Notes: generated by a model from the sequence alone, not told the origin. 64,000 bases of DNA from UBA3537 sp038138145 (GCA_038138145.1 JAYQDD010000006.1:62001-126000); one strand, 5' to 3'; shown: positions 1-8,552, numbered from the stretch's first letter. Made by a program: numbers and translations.

Positions 1-1797
1 GTCAAAGAGATTGCGTTCAACCTTATTCAGCTCTATGCTAAGCGCAAACTTCAAAAAGGGTATCAGTACCGTCCCGACTCGGCCATGCAACTCGAATTGG
101 AGTCCTCTTTTGTGTATGAAGATACACCGGATCAAACAACCGCAACTGCAGACATCAAAAGGGATATGGAAAGCGAACGTCCTATGGACCGATTGGTGTG
201 TGGGGATGTAGGTTTTGGGAAAACAGAGGTTGCCATTAGGGCTGCATTCAAAGCAGTGGACAACGGAAAACAAGTGGCTGTTTTGGTGCCTACCACAATT
301 TTGGCCTTTCAGCATGCCAAAACCTTCACAAAGCGTTTTAAAGAATTTCCTGTTACGATAGATTATTTAAACCGATTTAAAACCGCCAAACATAAACGCG
401 AAACTTTAGCACAATTGGCTGAGGGTTCGTTGGATATTATTATAGGAACTCATCAGTTGGTCAACAAAGCTGTACAATTCAAAGATTTAGGCCTTTTAAT
501 TGTTGATGAAGAACAAAAATTTGGCGTAGCCGTCAAAGAAAAACTAAAAACTTTAAAAGAAAATGTAGATGTACTGACCTTGACTGCTACCCCCATTCCA
601 CGTACACTCCAATTTAGTTTGATGGCTGCAAGGGATTTATCGGTCATCACCACACCGCCACCAAACCGTTTTCCTATCGAAAGCCAAGTCATTCGACTTA
701 ACGAAACCATTATTCGTGATGCCATCAGTTATGAAATTCAAAGGGCTGGACAAGTATTTTTTATTCATAACCGAATTGAAAATATTAAAGAAGTTGCAGG
801 CATGCTTCAACGCTTGGTTCCCGATGCCAAAATTGCGGTAGGGCATGGGCAATTGGACGGTAAAAAACTGGAACAACTTATGCTTGATTTTATGGATGGT
901 GCTTTTGATGTGTTGGTGAGTACGACCATTGTTGAAAGCGGATTGGATGTGCCCAATGCGAATACCATTTTCATCAACAATGCCAATAATTTTGGGCTTA
1001 GTGATTTGCACCAAATGCGTGGCCGTGTAGGGCGGAGCAACAAAAAAGCATTTTGTTATTTCATCACCCCAGATTATCATGCCATGACTAATGACGCACG
1101 TAAGCGCATCAGCGCGTTGGAACAGTATACCGCTTTGGGCAGTGGGTTTAATATTGCGATGAAAGATCTTGAAATTCGTGGTGCGGGCGATTTGTTGGGT
1201 GGAGAACAAAGTGGTTTTATCAATGATATTGGTTTTGAAACCTACCAGAAAATCTTAAATGAAGCGATACAAGAACTAAAAGAAAATGAATTTGAGCATC
1301 TATTCAATACGAGTAATGAATCCAAAACCTATGTCAAAGAATTGACGATTGACACCGACTTTTCGCTTTTGTTTCCTGATGATTATGTCAATAATACTTC
1401 AGAGCGTCTGCGCTTATATACCACCCTTAATGGCTTAAAAACAAATGAAGAACTCAAGGGGTTTGAGCGTGAAGTTATCGATCGCTTTGGACCACTACCC
1501 ACCGAAGTAGTCGATTTGTTCGACAGTGTAAAAATGAAGTGGTTGGGCATACAGTTTGGTTTAGAAAAAATCTTAATGAAACAACACAAAATGGTCGGGT
1601 ATTTTATTCCAGATCAAAGCAGTGAATTTTTTGATTCTGCTCAATTTTCAAAAATCTTACAGTTTGTACAAACGCACCCCAAATTATGTACGCTTAAAGA
1701 AAAGCAAACGCGCGCAGGGTTACGCCTTTTACTCACATTCAACAAGGTTCAATCTGTACAACAAGGACTAAATTGTTTACAAAACATTATGGCTTGA
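1..1797 (+). CDS. mfd: Transcription-repair coupling factor Mfd, C-terminal part (5' end outside window)
   Basis: The frame is open from base 1 without a start codon, so the gene begins before the window. The visible 598 residues hold the ATP-dependent translocase of Mfd, which removes stalled RNA polymerase at DNA lesions and recruits the UvrA repair machinery. Walker A GDVGFGKT lies near residue 68 of the visible part, the DEEQ Walker B box near residue 169, and the QMRGRVGRS helicase motif VI near residue 338. The C-terminal TRCF domain follows. The DEEQ box and TRCF tail separate it from RecG. The N-terminal UvrB-like and RNA-polymerase-binding parts are not visible. The next gene starts 30 bases downstream. 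Confidence 0.96.
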   Translation, partial: VKEIAFNLIQLYAKRKLQKGYQYRPDSAMQLELESSFVYEDTPDQTTATADIKRDMESERPMDRLVCGDVGFGKTEVAIRAAFKAVDNGKQVAVLVPTTILAFQHAKTFTKRFKEFPVTIDYLNRFKTAKHKRETLAQLAEGSLDIIIGTHQLVNKAVQFKDLGLLIVDEEQKFGVAVKEKLKTLKENVDVLTLTATPIPRTLQFSLMAARDLSVITTPPPNRFPIESQVIRLNETIIRDAISYEIQRAGQVFFIHNRIENIKEVAGMLQRLVPDAKIAVGHGQLDGKKLEQLMLDFMDGAFDVLVSTTIVESGLDVPNANTIFINNANNFGLSDLHQMRGRVGRSNKKAFCYFITPDYHAMTNDARKRISALEQYTALGSGFNIAMKDLEIRGAGDLLGGEQSGFINDIGFETYQKILNEAIQELKENEFEHLFNTSNESKTYVKELTIDTDFSLLFPDDYVNNTSERLRLYTTLNGLKTNEELKGFEREVIDRFGPLPTEVVDLFDSVKMKWLGIQFGLEKILMKQHKMVGYFIPDQSSEFFDSAQFSKILQFVQTHPKLCTLKEKQTRAGLRLLLTFNKVQSVQQGLNCLQNIMA

Positions 1798-1827
1798 TTT
1801 TTGCTACTTTTGGGTTAAAAACTACCC

Positions 1828-3153
1828 ATGACAAAATCTACTTTACTCATCTTTTTGTTTTGTGCTCCAATACTTTGGGCACAATACCAAATTCACGCAA
1901 CATTCTCGCCTAAAGAAGACTTCGATACCGCTATTTTGTACAAAATAACGCCGCAAAACTTAATCTATACCGCGCATGCAAAAATGGATCCTGAAGGGCA
2001 ATTTCATATCCCCTTAGACAGTACGGCCACCGCAGGCATGTACCGCTTGGTTTATGCCTTACCACAAGAGGTTTATAATTTTGATTTGCTGTACAATGGC
2101 AAAGAAGATATAGAACTTAAATTTAATCAAGATACAGGGGTAGAATACATGGCCTCTGAAGAAAATATGTTGCTCAACGCATATTACAGTGCGCTGGCAG
2201 AAATAGGACAAAATATTGGTAAGGCCTACCGCCAAAAGCCCTTAGATTCTGTCGCATTGTTGCAACTTTTTGAGACTCAAAAAACAACACAAGTTCAATT
2301 TGAAAAACAATCCAAAAACCTTATGGTACATGAATTTATTCGTGCCAATAAACGTTATGTTCCAAAGCACATAGATTCATTGGATCGGTATATCGCTAAT
2401 GTAAAAACACATTATTTTGATGCAGTTGACTTCCAAAACCCATTGCTTCAGGCCTCTAATTTTTTCAGTGAACATGCCATTAACTACGTTTTCGGTTTGG
2501 GTAGTTCGGCGCTTAGAGAAGAAATGCTCAAAGAAAACATAAATGCCTTAGAACATACCATTAAAAATAACGCCCCAAAAGAAATTTACTACGAAATTTT
2601 TAAAGTGCTTCGTTTGCAAATGATTGAAGCTAACTACGAGCAACTTGCACTAAACATTTCCAATCATATCTTAATGCCCATAGCAGTAGCGTTGAATGAC
2701 CATGAAGGCATTCAGGCCATGCGTGATTTCGAACGAACAGCTTTAGGGGCTTTGGCACCTAATTTTGATATGGAAGAAACCCTCCCCGGCAAAAGTGCAA
2801 AAACCCTTTATGATTTAAAAGGTTCTTCATCTTATATTCTTATTTTTTGGAGCAGCAGTTGTAGCCATTGTGTTGATGAATTGCCTGTAATCCACCAATG
2901 GACGAGCCAAACTTCAAACAAAACCATCAGCGTTGTTGCAGTGGGCTTAGAAGATGAGGCATACAATTGGAACCGCATGAAATATGATATGCCCAACTTT
3001 ACGCATGTACTTGCACTTGGAAAATGGGAGCACCCTCTTGTTCGGGAATACAACATCTCGGCGACACCCCATTACTTGGTATTAGATAAAGACAAAGTCA
3101 TTGTGGCCAAACCCCAAAATTTAGAAGAACTTCAACCCTTTATTCAAAAATGA
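1828..3153 (+). CDS. Exported TlpA-like thioredoxin-domain protein
   Basis: This 441-residue protein begins with a signal peptide (hydrophobic stretch to about residue 18, ending in WAQ) and should act outside the inner membrane. The N-terminal two thirds resemble the beta-rich and helical regions found before the thioredoxin domain in Bacteroidota TlpA/ResA relatives. The C-terminal thioredoxin-like domain starts near residue 310, after APNFDMEE, and carries the redox pair C345-S-H-C348. The motif is SCSHC rather than WCGPC, so its redox behaviour is uncertain. It probably transfers electrons to exported cysteine proteins; the substrate is unknown. Its 3' end overlaps the convergent yraN gene by 10 bases. 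Confidence 0.82.
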   Translation: MTKSTLLIFLFCAPILWAQYQIHATFSPKEDFDTAILYKITPQNLIYTAHAKMDPEGQFHIPLDSTATAGMYRLVYALPQEVYNFDLLYNGKEDIELKFNQDTGVEYMASEENMLLNAYYSALAEIGQNIGKAYRQKPLDSVALLQLFETQKTTQVQFEKQSKNLMVHEFIRANKRYVPKHIDSLDRYIANVKTHYFDAVDFQNPLLQASNFFSEHAINYVFGLGSSALREEMLKENINALEHTIKNNAPKEIYYEIFKVLRLQMIEANYEQLALNISNHILMPIAVALNDHEGIQAMRDFERTALGALAPNFDMEETLPGKSAKTLYDLKGSSSYILIFWSSSCSHCVDELPVIHQWTSQTSNKTISVVAVGLEDEAYNWNRMKYDMPNFTHVLALGKWEHPLVREYNISATPHYLVLDKDKVIVAKPQNLEELQPFIQK

Positions 3154-3503
3154 TAAAATGCATTTTCGATATGCTCAATGTCTAATTTAGCTCCTTTTTT
3201 TAGAATACTAATCACATCAAAACGCACTTCAACTTTTAAATTATTTTGTTGAATATAATTGTCAATAGCTTGAACAATTCTTTGCTGTTGTTTGGGTTTT
3301 AAAAATGTGGCGGGGTTGCCAAAAGCAGCCGAAGAGCGCGTTTTGATTTCTACGGCAACAAGCAGGTCGTTTTGGCGTACAATAAGATCTACTTCAGCTT
3401 TGCGGTAGCGGTAATTTTTTTCTAAAATCGTATAGTTTTTTTTGACCAAAAAATCTGCCGCTTCAGACTCACCTTTACGGCCAAGTTGGTAGGATGTGTT
3501 CAT
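3144..3503 (-). CDS. YraN/UPF0102 family endonuclease-like protein
   Basis: This 119-residue protein has the usual length and layout of the YraN (UPF0102) family, which has a Holliday-junction-resolvase-like PD-(D/E)XK nuclease fold. The nuclease residues are visible: E37-V-D39, then E52-I-K54 in VEIKTR. The N-terminal GRKGESEAADFL segment is the family start signature. The cellular role of the family is not settled; DNA processing is inferred from the fold. It lies 12 bases downstream of the LD-carboxypeptidase gene on the same strand and may share its transcript. The 3' end overlaps the convergent thioredoxin gene. Confidence 0.88.
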   Translation of the reverse strand: MNTSYQLGRKGESEAADFLVKKNYTILEKNYRYRKAEVDLIVRQNDLLVAVEIKTRSSAAFGNPATFLKPKQQQRIVQAIDNYIQQNNLKVEVRFDVISILKKGAKLDIEHIENAFYHF

Positions 3504-3515
3504 GTTTATGTAGGT

Positions 3516-4532
3516 TTATTCAAAATTTATTTTTGTTTCAGAGGGGCTGATGTTTAGGGTGATATTTCGACCAAAAATTAGGGCACGATTTTCCAGTTCA
3601 TGACCTGAGGGCATGCCAAATGCAATAGGAAAATCGTACGCTTTAAGCGCATCTACAATAAGCTGTTCTACACTGCTGCCCCAAGGGGGTGTATTGGCTT
3701 TTATCTCGGTCATATCGCCAATAAGTATACCAGAACAATGCTCAAAATACCCTGCGCGTTTTAAGCTTTGCAGCATGCGATCGATGTGGTATTTGTATTC
3801 GCCAATTTCTTCGATGAATAAAATTTTTCCTTTAGTGTTTAGCGCCGTATCACTACCCAATTGAGCCGCCAAAAGGGTGAGGTTTCCACCGACCAAAACC
3901 CCTTTTGTTTTGCCATTTTGATTGAGGTTGTGGGGGGCAATGCTGTAGGAGGACAGTGTGCCAAACAGGCTCGCTCTAAGGGTTTCAATTGAAGGAGTAA
4001 TCTGTTCAATATCCTCTTCCATATTTACAGCCATCATACCGTGAATACTCTCGTAGCCCAGAGCTTGCAAGGCGTTGTGCAGCACTGTAATGTCTGAGTA
4101 TCCAATGAGCCATTTTGGAGATTTTTGAAACCCCTCAAAATTCAAATCATCTACGATTCTCATGCTGCCATACCCTCCTCTTGCACACCAAATGGCTTTA
4201 ATATCTGAACGATCCAAAGCCCATTGGAGGTCACTTAAGCGCTCGGCGTCTTCACCTGCAAAATGGTTTTTTTGTGTAAATAAATTTGGCCCAAGTACAG
4301 GCACAAGCCCCCAAGACTCTAGGAGTACCTGTGCGTTTTCAATAGCGGCTTGACGTCCTTTTAGTATGCCTGCAGGTGCCACAATAGCGACGCGATCGCC
4401 CTTTTTTAGGTAGGCAGGACGAATATATTTTTTTTGTTCTGAAGGCGGTGGGGTTTGAGCAGTCATTGTGGAAGTTTTACTGTGTGTGCAACTGGTAAAA
4501 AGCACGAACCATATTAGTGTTTTAATATACAT
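3516..4532 (-). CDS. LD-carboxypeptidase, peptidase family S66, lipoprotein
   Basis: The protein has 338 residues. The start MYIKTLIWFVLFTSC ends in a lipobox-like FTSC, so it is probably a membrane-anchored lipoprotein. The S66 family cleaves the L-D bond between residues 3 and 4 of murein tetrapeptides during cell-wall recycling; MccF-type members instead cleave modified peptides. Family motifs are present: GDRVAIVAPAG near the N-terminus, CARGGYGS, the nucleophile Ser in IGYSDITVLH, the Glu in FIEEIGEYKYHIDR, and the His in GMPSGHELEN. An exported S66 enzyme is unusual because the E. coli type is cytoplasmic, but a lipobox is common in Bacteroidota members. Confidence 0.87.
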   Translation of the reverse strand: MYIKTLIWFVLFTSCTHSKTSTMTAQTPPPSEQKKYIRPAYLKKGDRVAIVAPAGILKGRQAAIENAQVLLESWGLVPVLGPNLFTQKNHFAGEDAERLSDLQWALDRSDIKAIWCARGGYGSMRIVDDLNFEGFQKSPKWLIGYSDITVLHNALQALGYESIHGMMAVNMEEDIEQITPSIETLRASLFGTLSSYSIAPHNLNQNGKTKGVLVGGNLTLLAAQLGSDTALNTKGKILFIEEIGEYKYHIDRMLQSLKRAGYFEHCSGILIGDMTEIKANTPPWGSSVEQLIVDALKAYDFPIAFGMPSGHELENRALIFGRNITLNISPSETKINFE

Positions 4533-4600
4533 TTTTAAGGGCTTTTTGTAAAGATATAAAAATCTCAGTTGTTCCGTTTCACATTGCTGCTTTATTTGTG

Positions 4601-4608
4601 TATTTTTG
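4601..4608 (+). promoter_or_regulatory. Candidate -7 box of the metG promoter
   Basis: TATTTTTG matches the Bacteroidota -7 consensus TAnnTTTG in all six defined bases. A weak -33 (TTTC) lies about 20 bases upstream. The box overlaps the possible TTG start at 4606, which supports the ATG at 4627 as the real metG start. Confidence 0.5.
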
Positions 4609-4626
4609 TGCCTACAATCTGAAGAA

Positions 4627-6690
4627 ATGGCAAAACGTTTTACGCTTACAGCGGCCTTACCTTACACCAACGGCCCCATCCACATTGGCCATTTGGCTGG
4701 CGTGTATGTGCCTGCCGATATTTATGCGCGTTACCTACGACTACAAGGACACGATGTGGCCTTCATTTGTGGTAGTGACGAGCATGGCGTACCTATAACG
4801 ATAAAAGCCAAAAAAGAAGGCGTAAGTCCGCAAGATATCGTGGATCGCTACCATAAAATTATCAAAGATTCGTTTAACGAATTTGGAATTTCCTTTGACA
4901 ATTATTCTAGAACTTCAGCGCCTATTCATCACAAAACAGCAGCGGAGTTTTTTAAAACCTTACATAACAAAGGGGCATTTTTGGAAGAAACAACCGAACA
5001 ACTTTACGATGCTGAGGCACGGCAGTTTTTGGCCGATCGTTTTGTGGTAGGCACCTGCCCAAAATGTGGTCATACAGAAAGTTATGGCGACCAATGCGAG
5101 GCCTGTGGTACCAGCCACAACGCCACAGACCTAATCAATCCGCGTTCGGCCATTACAGGAAATACGCCGGAATTAAAATCTACAAAACATTGGTATTTGC
5201 CTTTGGATCAGCACCAAGAATTTCTAAAAACTTGGATTGGTGATGCACACAAAGACGATTGGAAACCCAATGTATATGGACAATGCATGTCGTGGATTAA
5301 TGACGGCTTACGTCCGCGTGCAGTGACGCGTGACCTCGACTGGGGAATTCCAGTCCCTGTTGATGGGGGCGAGGGTAAAGTATTGTATGTATGGTTCGAT
5401 GCACCTATTGGCTATATTTCTTCCACCAAAGAATGGGCGAAAACCCATGGAAAAGATTGGGAACCCTACTGGAAAGACAAAGACACCACCTTGTTGCACT
5501 TTATAGGGAAAGACAATATTGTATTTCATTGCATCATTTTTCCTGCCATGCTTAAAGCAGAAGGTAGTTATATTTTACCTCAAAATGTCCCTGCCAATGA
5601 ATTTTTGAACCTTGAAGGGCAAAAGCTGTCCACCTCCAAAAATTGGGCAGTCTGGCTACCAGATTATCTTAAAGATTTTCCCAACCAGCAAGATGTCTTG
5701 CGTTATGTACTTACCGCGACTGCACCCGAAACCAAAGACAACGATTTTACGTGGAACGATTTTCAGGCGCGCAACAACAACGAATTAGTCGCTATTTATG
5801 GGAATTTTATCAACCGAGTATTGGTTCTTGCGCATAAGTATTATGAGGGAAAAATTCCAAATACAACCACGCTGACTGAGACGGACAAAGCCGTATTAGA
5901 TGAGTTAAAAGCAACACCAAAAGCACTTCAACATGCTTTAGATCGTTTTCGTTTTAGAGAAGCAAGTCTGATACTGATGAATTTAGCGCGTACAGGAAAC
6001 AAATATTTGGCCGATGAAGAGCCATGGAAAGTCATCAAAACCCATCCAGAGCGTGTACAAACCATTATGCATACGGCCTTACAAATTGCCGCTGGGTTGT
6101 CTGTGCTTTCTGAGCCCTTTTTACCCTTTACCGCAAACAAACTACAACAGATGTTGAGGTTTGATGAAATCCATAAAACGAATACACTATGGCAAAACAT
6201 CGCGGAAGGCACACTGCTTCTACCTGCAGGGCACACCATAGGACAACCCGCTTTACTTTTTACCAAAATTGAGGATGCTCAAATTGAAGCACAACGCCAA
6301 AAACTTGAAGCCACAAAAAAAGCCAATACACCGCAAAGCACGGAAACACCTCAAAAACCCAACATTCCTTTTGAAGATTTTTCTAAGATGGATTTGCGGG
6401 TAGGCACTATAATATCCGCCGAAAAAATGCCAAAAACCAAAAAACTTTTGGTGCTTAAGGTCGATGTAGGCACAGAAGTACGTACCATTGTTTCAGGGAT
6501 TGCAGAGCACTACACACCTGAAGCCATTGTGGGGCAAAAAGTTACGGTATTGTGTAATTTAAAACCTCGTGCACTCCGCGGCGTCGAAAGTCAAGGAATG
6601 ATATTAATGGCCAAAACAAGCGCCGAAGATTTGGTATTTGTCCAACCCGACACGCATCACCCAACAGAAAGCGGAACGCCCATCAGTTAA
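4627..6690 (+). CDS. metG: Methionine--tRNA ligase
   Basis: This cytoplasmic class I aminoacyl-tRNA synthetase (687 residues) charges tRNA-Met. The signature HIGH is at residues 19-22 and the second signature appears as KLSTS near residue 333. A zinc knuckle CPKC...CEAC is inserted in the connective region. From about residue 581 there is a C-terminal EMAP-II-like tRNA-binding domain (DFSKMDLRVGTI), which usually mediates dimerisation and tRNA binding. I chose ATG 4627 over an in-frame TTG at 4606 because the protein then starts MAKRFTLTAALPYTNG as in relatives and because a promoter box overlaps the upstream codon. Confidence 0.96.
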   Translation: MAKRFTLTAALPYTNGPIHIGHLAGVYVPADIYARYLRLQGHDVAFICGSDEHGVPITIKAKKEGVSPQDIVDRYHKIIKDSFNEFGISFDNYSRTSAPIHHKTAAEFFKTLHNKGAFLEETTEQLYDAEARQFLADRFVVGTCPKCGHTESYGDQCEACGTSHNATDLINPRSAITGNTPELKSTKHWYLPLDQHQEFLKTWIGDAHKDDWKPNVYGQCMSWINDGLRPRAVTRDLDWGIPVPVDGGEGKVLYVWFDAPIGYISSTKEWAKTHGKDWEPYWKDKDTTLLHFIGKDNIVFHCIIFPAMLKAEGSYILPQNVPANEFLNLEGQKLSTSKNWAVWLPDYLKDFPNQQDVLRYVLTATAPETKDNDFTWNDFQARNNNELVAIYGNFINRVLVLAHKYYEGKIPNTTTLTETDKAVLDELKATPKALQHALDRFRFREASLILMNLARTGNKYLADEEPWKVIKTHPERVQTIMHTALQIAAGLSVLSEPFLPFTANKLQQMLRFDEIHKTNTLWQNIAEGTLLLPAGHTIGQPALLFTKIEDAQIEAQRQKLEATKKANTPQSTETPQKPNIPFEDFSKMDLRVGTIISAEKMPKTKKLLVLKVDVGTEVRTIVSGIAEHYTPEAIVGQKVTVLCNLKPRALRGVESQGMILMAKTSAEDLVFVQPDTHHPTESGTPIS

Positions 6691-6699
6691 CCCCCAACG

Positions 6700-6841
6700 A
6701 GCCTCGGACACCGAGCTTTGTTCGACGAGCCTGATTAACACGCACACCGAGCTTGTCGAGGTGTGCCCTTCGACGCGGTTCAGAAGTCTCACCGACCGAT
6801 GCTATTAAGCTCGTTGAGGACGTTGAGCTTGTCGAAACGTC
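6700..6841. repeat. G+C-rich cluster of short inverted repeats (REP-like)
   Basis: The first half of the 386-base spacer between metG and amt1 is clearly richer in G+C than its surroundings and contains nested hairpins. One is CTCGG-aca-CCGAG at 6703-6715. Two others have the same 11-base loop gagcttgtcga but different arms: GCACACC/GGTGTGC at 6742-6766 and GACGTT/AACGTC at 6819-6841. A degenerate third copy of the loop word (gagctttgttcga) is at 6713-6725. No ORF is convincing here. It looks like a cluster of REP-like elements and may also help end metG transcription. The rest of the spacer is AT-rich promoter DNA. Confidence 0.6.
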
Positions 6842-6933
6842 GAACCTTGTCCAACTAAGCTTTAGTGATCCTGAATTAAAATTATCAAATTCACTTAAAA
6901 ACATAATTTAAATCCTAATACATCATAAATTTA

Positions 6934-6992
6934 GGGGGTGTAAATTAATTATTTCATAAAAATTAAATAATACCCCTATTTTTTTAGGGGTA
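6934..6992 (+). promoter_or_regulatory. Bipartite candidate nitrogen operator upstream of amt1
   Basis: A half element ggggtgtaaattaa (6935-6948) is followed at 6971-6992 by a perfect dyad, TACCCCTA, six T, TAGGGGTA. No T-run follows the dyad, so it is not a terminator. Nearly the same dyad (19 of 22 bases) lies upstream of the GSIII gene at 49375-49396, and a related one upstream of glnK at 8508-8530. The dyad ends 16 bases before a perfect -7 box, covering the place of the -33 element. Nitrogen control is inferred from the genes it precedes. Confidence 0.6.
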
Positions 6993-7008
6993 TAAATTAT
7001 AAATAATA

Positions 7009-7016
7009 TATTTTTG
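7009..7016 (+). promoter_or_regulatory. Candidate -7 box of the amt1 promoter
   Basis: TATTTTTG matches TAnnTTTG exactly. No TTTG is found at the usual distance upstream; that position is occupied by the right arm of the dyad. This would suit a promoter that depends on a bound activator. The predicted leader to the ATG at 7077 is about 55 bases. Confidence 0.5.
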
Positions 7017-7076
7017 GCAAAAATTAACCAATTTAACTATAGTTAATAGTTATAATTACAAATTAAAAATTTTATT

Positions 7077-8348
7077 ATGTTACACACATTATTTTCACAC
7101 CTCCCTTTGGTTATTCAGGACACTGCAGCCATTGAAGGCGACATGGGGATGTTATGGATGCTATTATCAGGGATATTAGTATTCTTTATGCAGGCAGGTT
7201 TCACATTAGTAGAATCTGGAATGACACGATCAAAAAATGCGGTAAACATCGCGATGAAAAATTTACTCGACATTTGTGTTGGGTCATTAACGTATTGGTT
7301 TGTAGGCTATTCATTAATGTATGGAGATTCTTCAAACGGCTGGTTCTTCTGGAGTGGTATTCTTCAAGGAGACGGTGCAGATTTATTTTTCCAGACCATG
7401 TTTGCTGCCACAGCTGCAACAATAGTTTCTGGTGCTATTGCAGGCCGAACTAAGTATTCGACTTATGCCATCTTTACAGTTGTAATGACTGCATTGGTTT
7501 ACCCAATCGCTGGAGGTTGGGAATGGAACGGTGGTTGGTTGAATACTGCTTTTGAAGCGGAATTCATCGACTTCGCAGGTTCTTCTATCGTACACGGTGT
7601 TGGTGGTTTTGCTGCCCTTGTAGCGGCGTACATGGTAGGCCCACGTATTGGTAAATTCGTTGACGGTAAAGTTGTACCGATTCCAGGACACAACCAAATC
7701 CTATCTACACTTGGTGTATTTATCCTTTGGTTAGGATGGTTTGGATTTAATGGTGGATCTCAATTAGCTTGGGGTGGCGACGATGCTGTTGGTGCTTCTG
7801 CTGTTGTAGTGGTTACCAACTTAGCTGCTGCTGCTGGTGCGTTAGGTGCACTTATCACCACATGGATTTGGTACGGAAAACCAAACTTAGCACAAACCCT
7901 TAACGGAGCTTTGGCTGGATTGGTGAGTATCACTGCTGGATGTGGTAACATGACCGAAGGTGGTGCTGTTCTTGCAGGACTTATTGGTGGTGTAATCGTT
8001 GTATTCTCTATTGAATTCATCGAGAAAAAACTTAAAATTGACGATGCTATTGGTGCTGCTTCAGTACATGGTGTTGCTGGATTCTGGGGAACAATCGTGA
8101 TTGGTCTTTGGGGTGTGAGTGGTGAAGATGCTATTGGTTTATTCAATGGTGGTGGTTCTGCTCAGTTTGTAGCACAGTTAGTAGGGGCGTTATCCTACAT
8201 GCTTTGGGCAGTTGTATTGTCATTCGTTGTATTCGGTATCTTAAAAGCTACAATTGGCTTACGTGTTACTGAAGAAGAAGAAATTGCTGGATTAGATGTT
8301 TCTGAGCATGGCTCGCTTGCTTATCCAGGAAAAAGAACAAGAGAGTAA
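7077..8348 (+). CDS. amt: Ammonium transporter, Amt family (first copy)
   Basis: This inner-membrane ammonium channel has 423 residues and about 11 predicted membrane segments. The two pore histidines are H173 (DFAGSSIVHGVGG) and H331 (AASVHGVAGFWGT). The N-terminal segment FFMQAGFTLVESGMTRSKNA and FAATAATIVSGAIAGR are typical Amt motifs. A cytoplasmic tail with GLDVSEHGSLAYPG, the type contacted by P-II proteins, closes the protein. The gene is rich in GGT and GCT codons, suggesting high expression. It is the first of two Amt genes flanking a P-II gene and has its own promoter and terminator. Confidence 0.95.
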   Translation: MLHTLFSHLPLVIQDTAAIEGDMGMLWMLLSGILVFFMQAGFTLVESGMTRSKNAVNIAMKNLLDICVGSLTYWFVGYSLMYGDSSNGWFFWSGILQGDGADLFFQTMFAATAATIVSGAIAGRTKYSTYAIFTVVMTALVYPIAGGWEWNGGWLNTAFEAEFIDFAGSSIVHGVGGFAALVAAYMVGPRIGKFVDGKVVPIPGHNQILSTLGVFILWLGWFGFNGGSQLAWGGDDAVGASAVVVVTNLAAAAGALGALITTWIWYGKPNLAQTLNGALAGLVSITAGCGNMTEGGAVLAGLIGGVIVVFSIEFIEKKLKIDDAIGAASVHGVAGFWGTIVIGLWGVSGEDAIGLFNGGGSAQFVAQLVGALSYMLWAVVLSFVVFGILKATIGLRVTEEEEIAGLDVSEHGSLAYPGKRTRE

Positions 8349-8396
8349 ATAGCTCTCCTTCTACTATAACACTTTTAGTTTTGAATTAGTAGACCC

Positions 8397-8438
8397 AATA
8401 AAGGAGCCTTAGACTTTTCTAAGGTTTCTTTATTTTTT
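8397..8438 (+). terminator. Rho-independent terminator of amt1
   Basis: Inner stem CCTTAGA (8407-8413) pairs with TCTAAGG (8418-8424) around a CTTT loop. An outer stem AATAAAG (8397-8403) pairs with CTTTATT (8428-8434), and wobble pairs join the two. T-rich sequence follows. It separates amt1 from glnK-amt2. Confidence 0.8.
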
Positions 8439-8454
8439 CTATGTATATTTTGTA

Positions 8455-8552
8455 TATCCCTATAAAATATGGGGTGTTAATTAAATATTTAATAAATATT
8501 TACATTTAACACCCTTTTTTTGTGGGGGTTATTTCTATTTTGAATACTTTTA
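8455..8552 (+). promoter_or_regulatory. Candidate nitrogen operator and promoter of glnK-amt2
   Basis: The half element ggggtgttaattaa (8471-8484) matches the one before amt1 in 13 of 14 bases. GGGTGTTAA (8472-8480) and TTAACACCC (8506-8514) form a 9-base inverted repeat. The dyad-like AACACCC, seven T, GTGGGGGTT spans 8508-8530. A further CCC-N10-GGGG lies at 8458-8474. A near-consensus -7 box TACTTTTA (7 of 8 to TAnnTTTG counting free positions) lies at 8545-8552, 14 bases after the dyad. The layout repeats that of amt1 and GSIII. Binding and nitrogen response are inferred. Confidence 0.55.

Noticed and set aside
637..1209. Long antisense ORF (190 codons) inside mfd
   Set aside because: It lies entirely within the strongly conserved mfd coding frame, has no signal or domain, and is a codon-bias shadow.
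6971..6992. Dyad in front of amt1 as a terminator
   Set aside because: No T-run follows the dyad; the T-run is in the loop, and a perfect -7 box follows.
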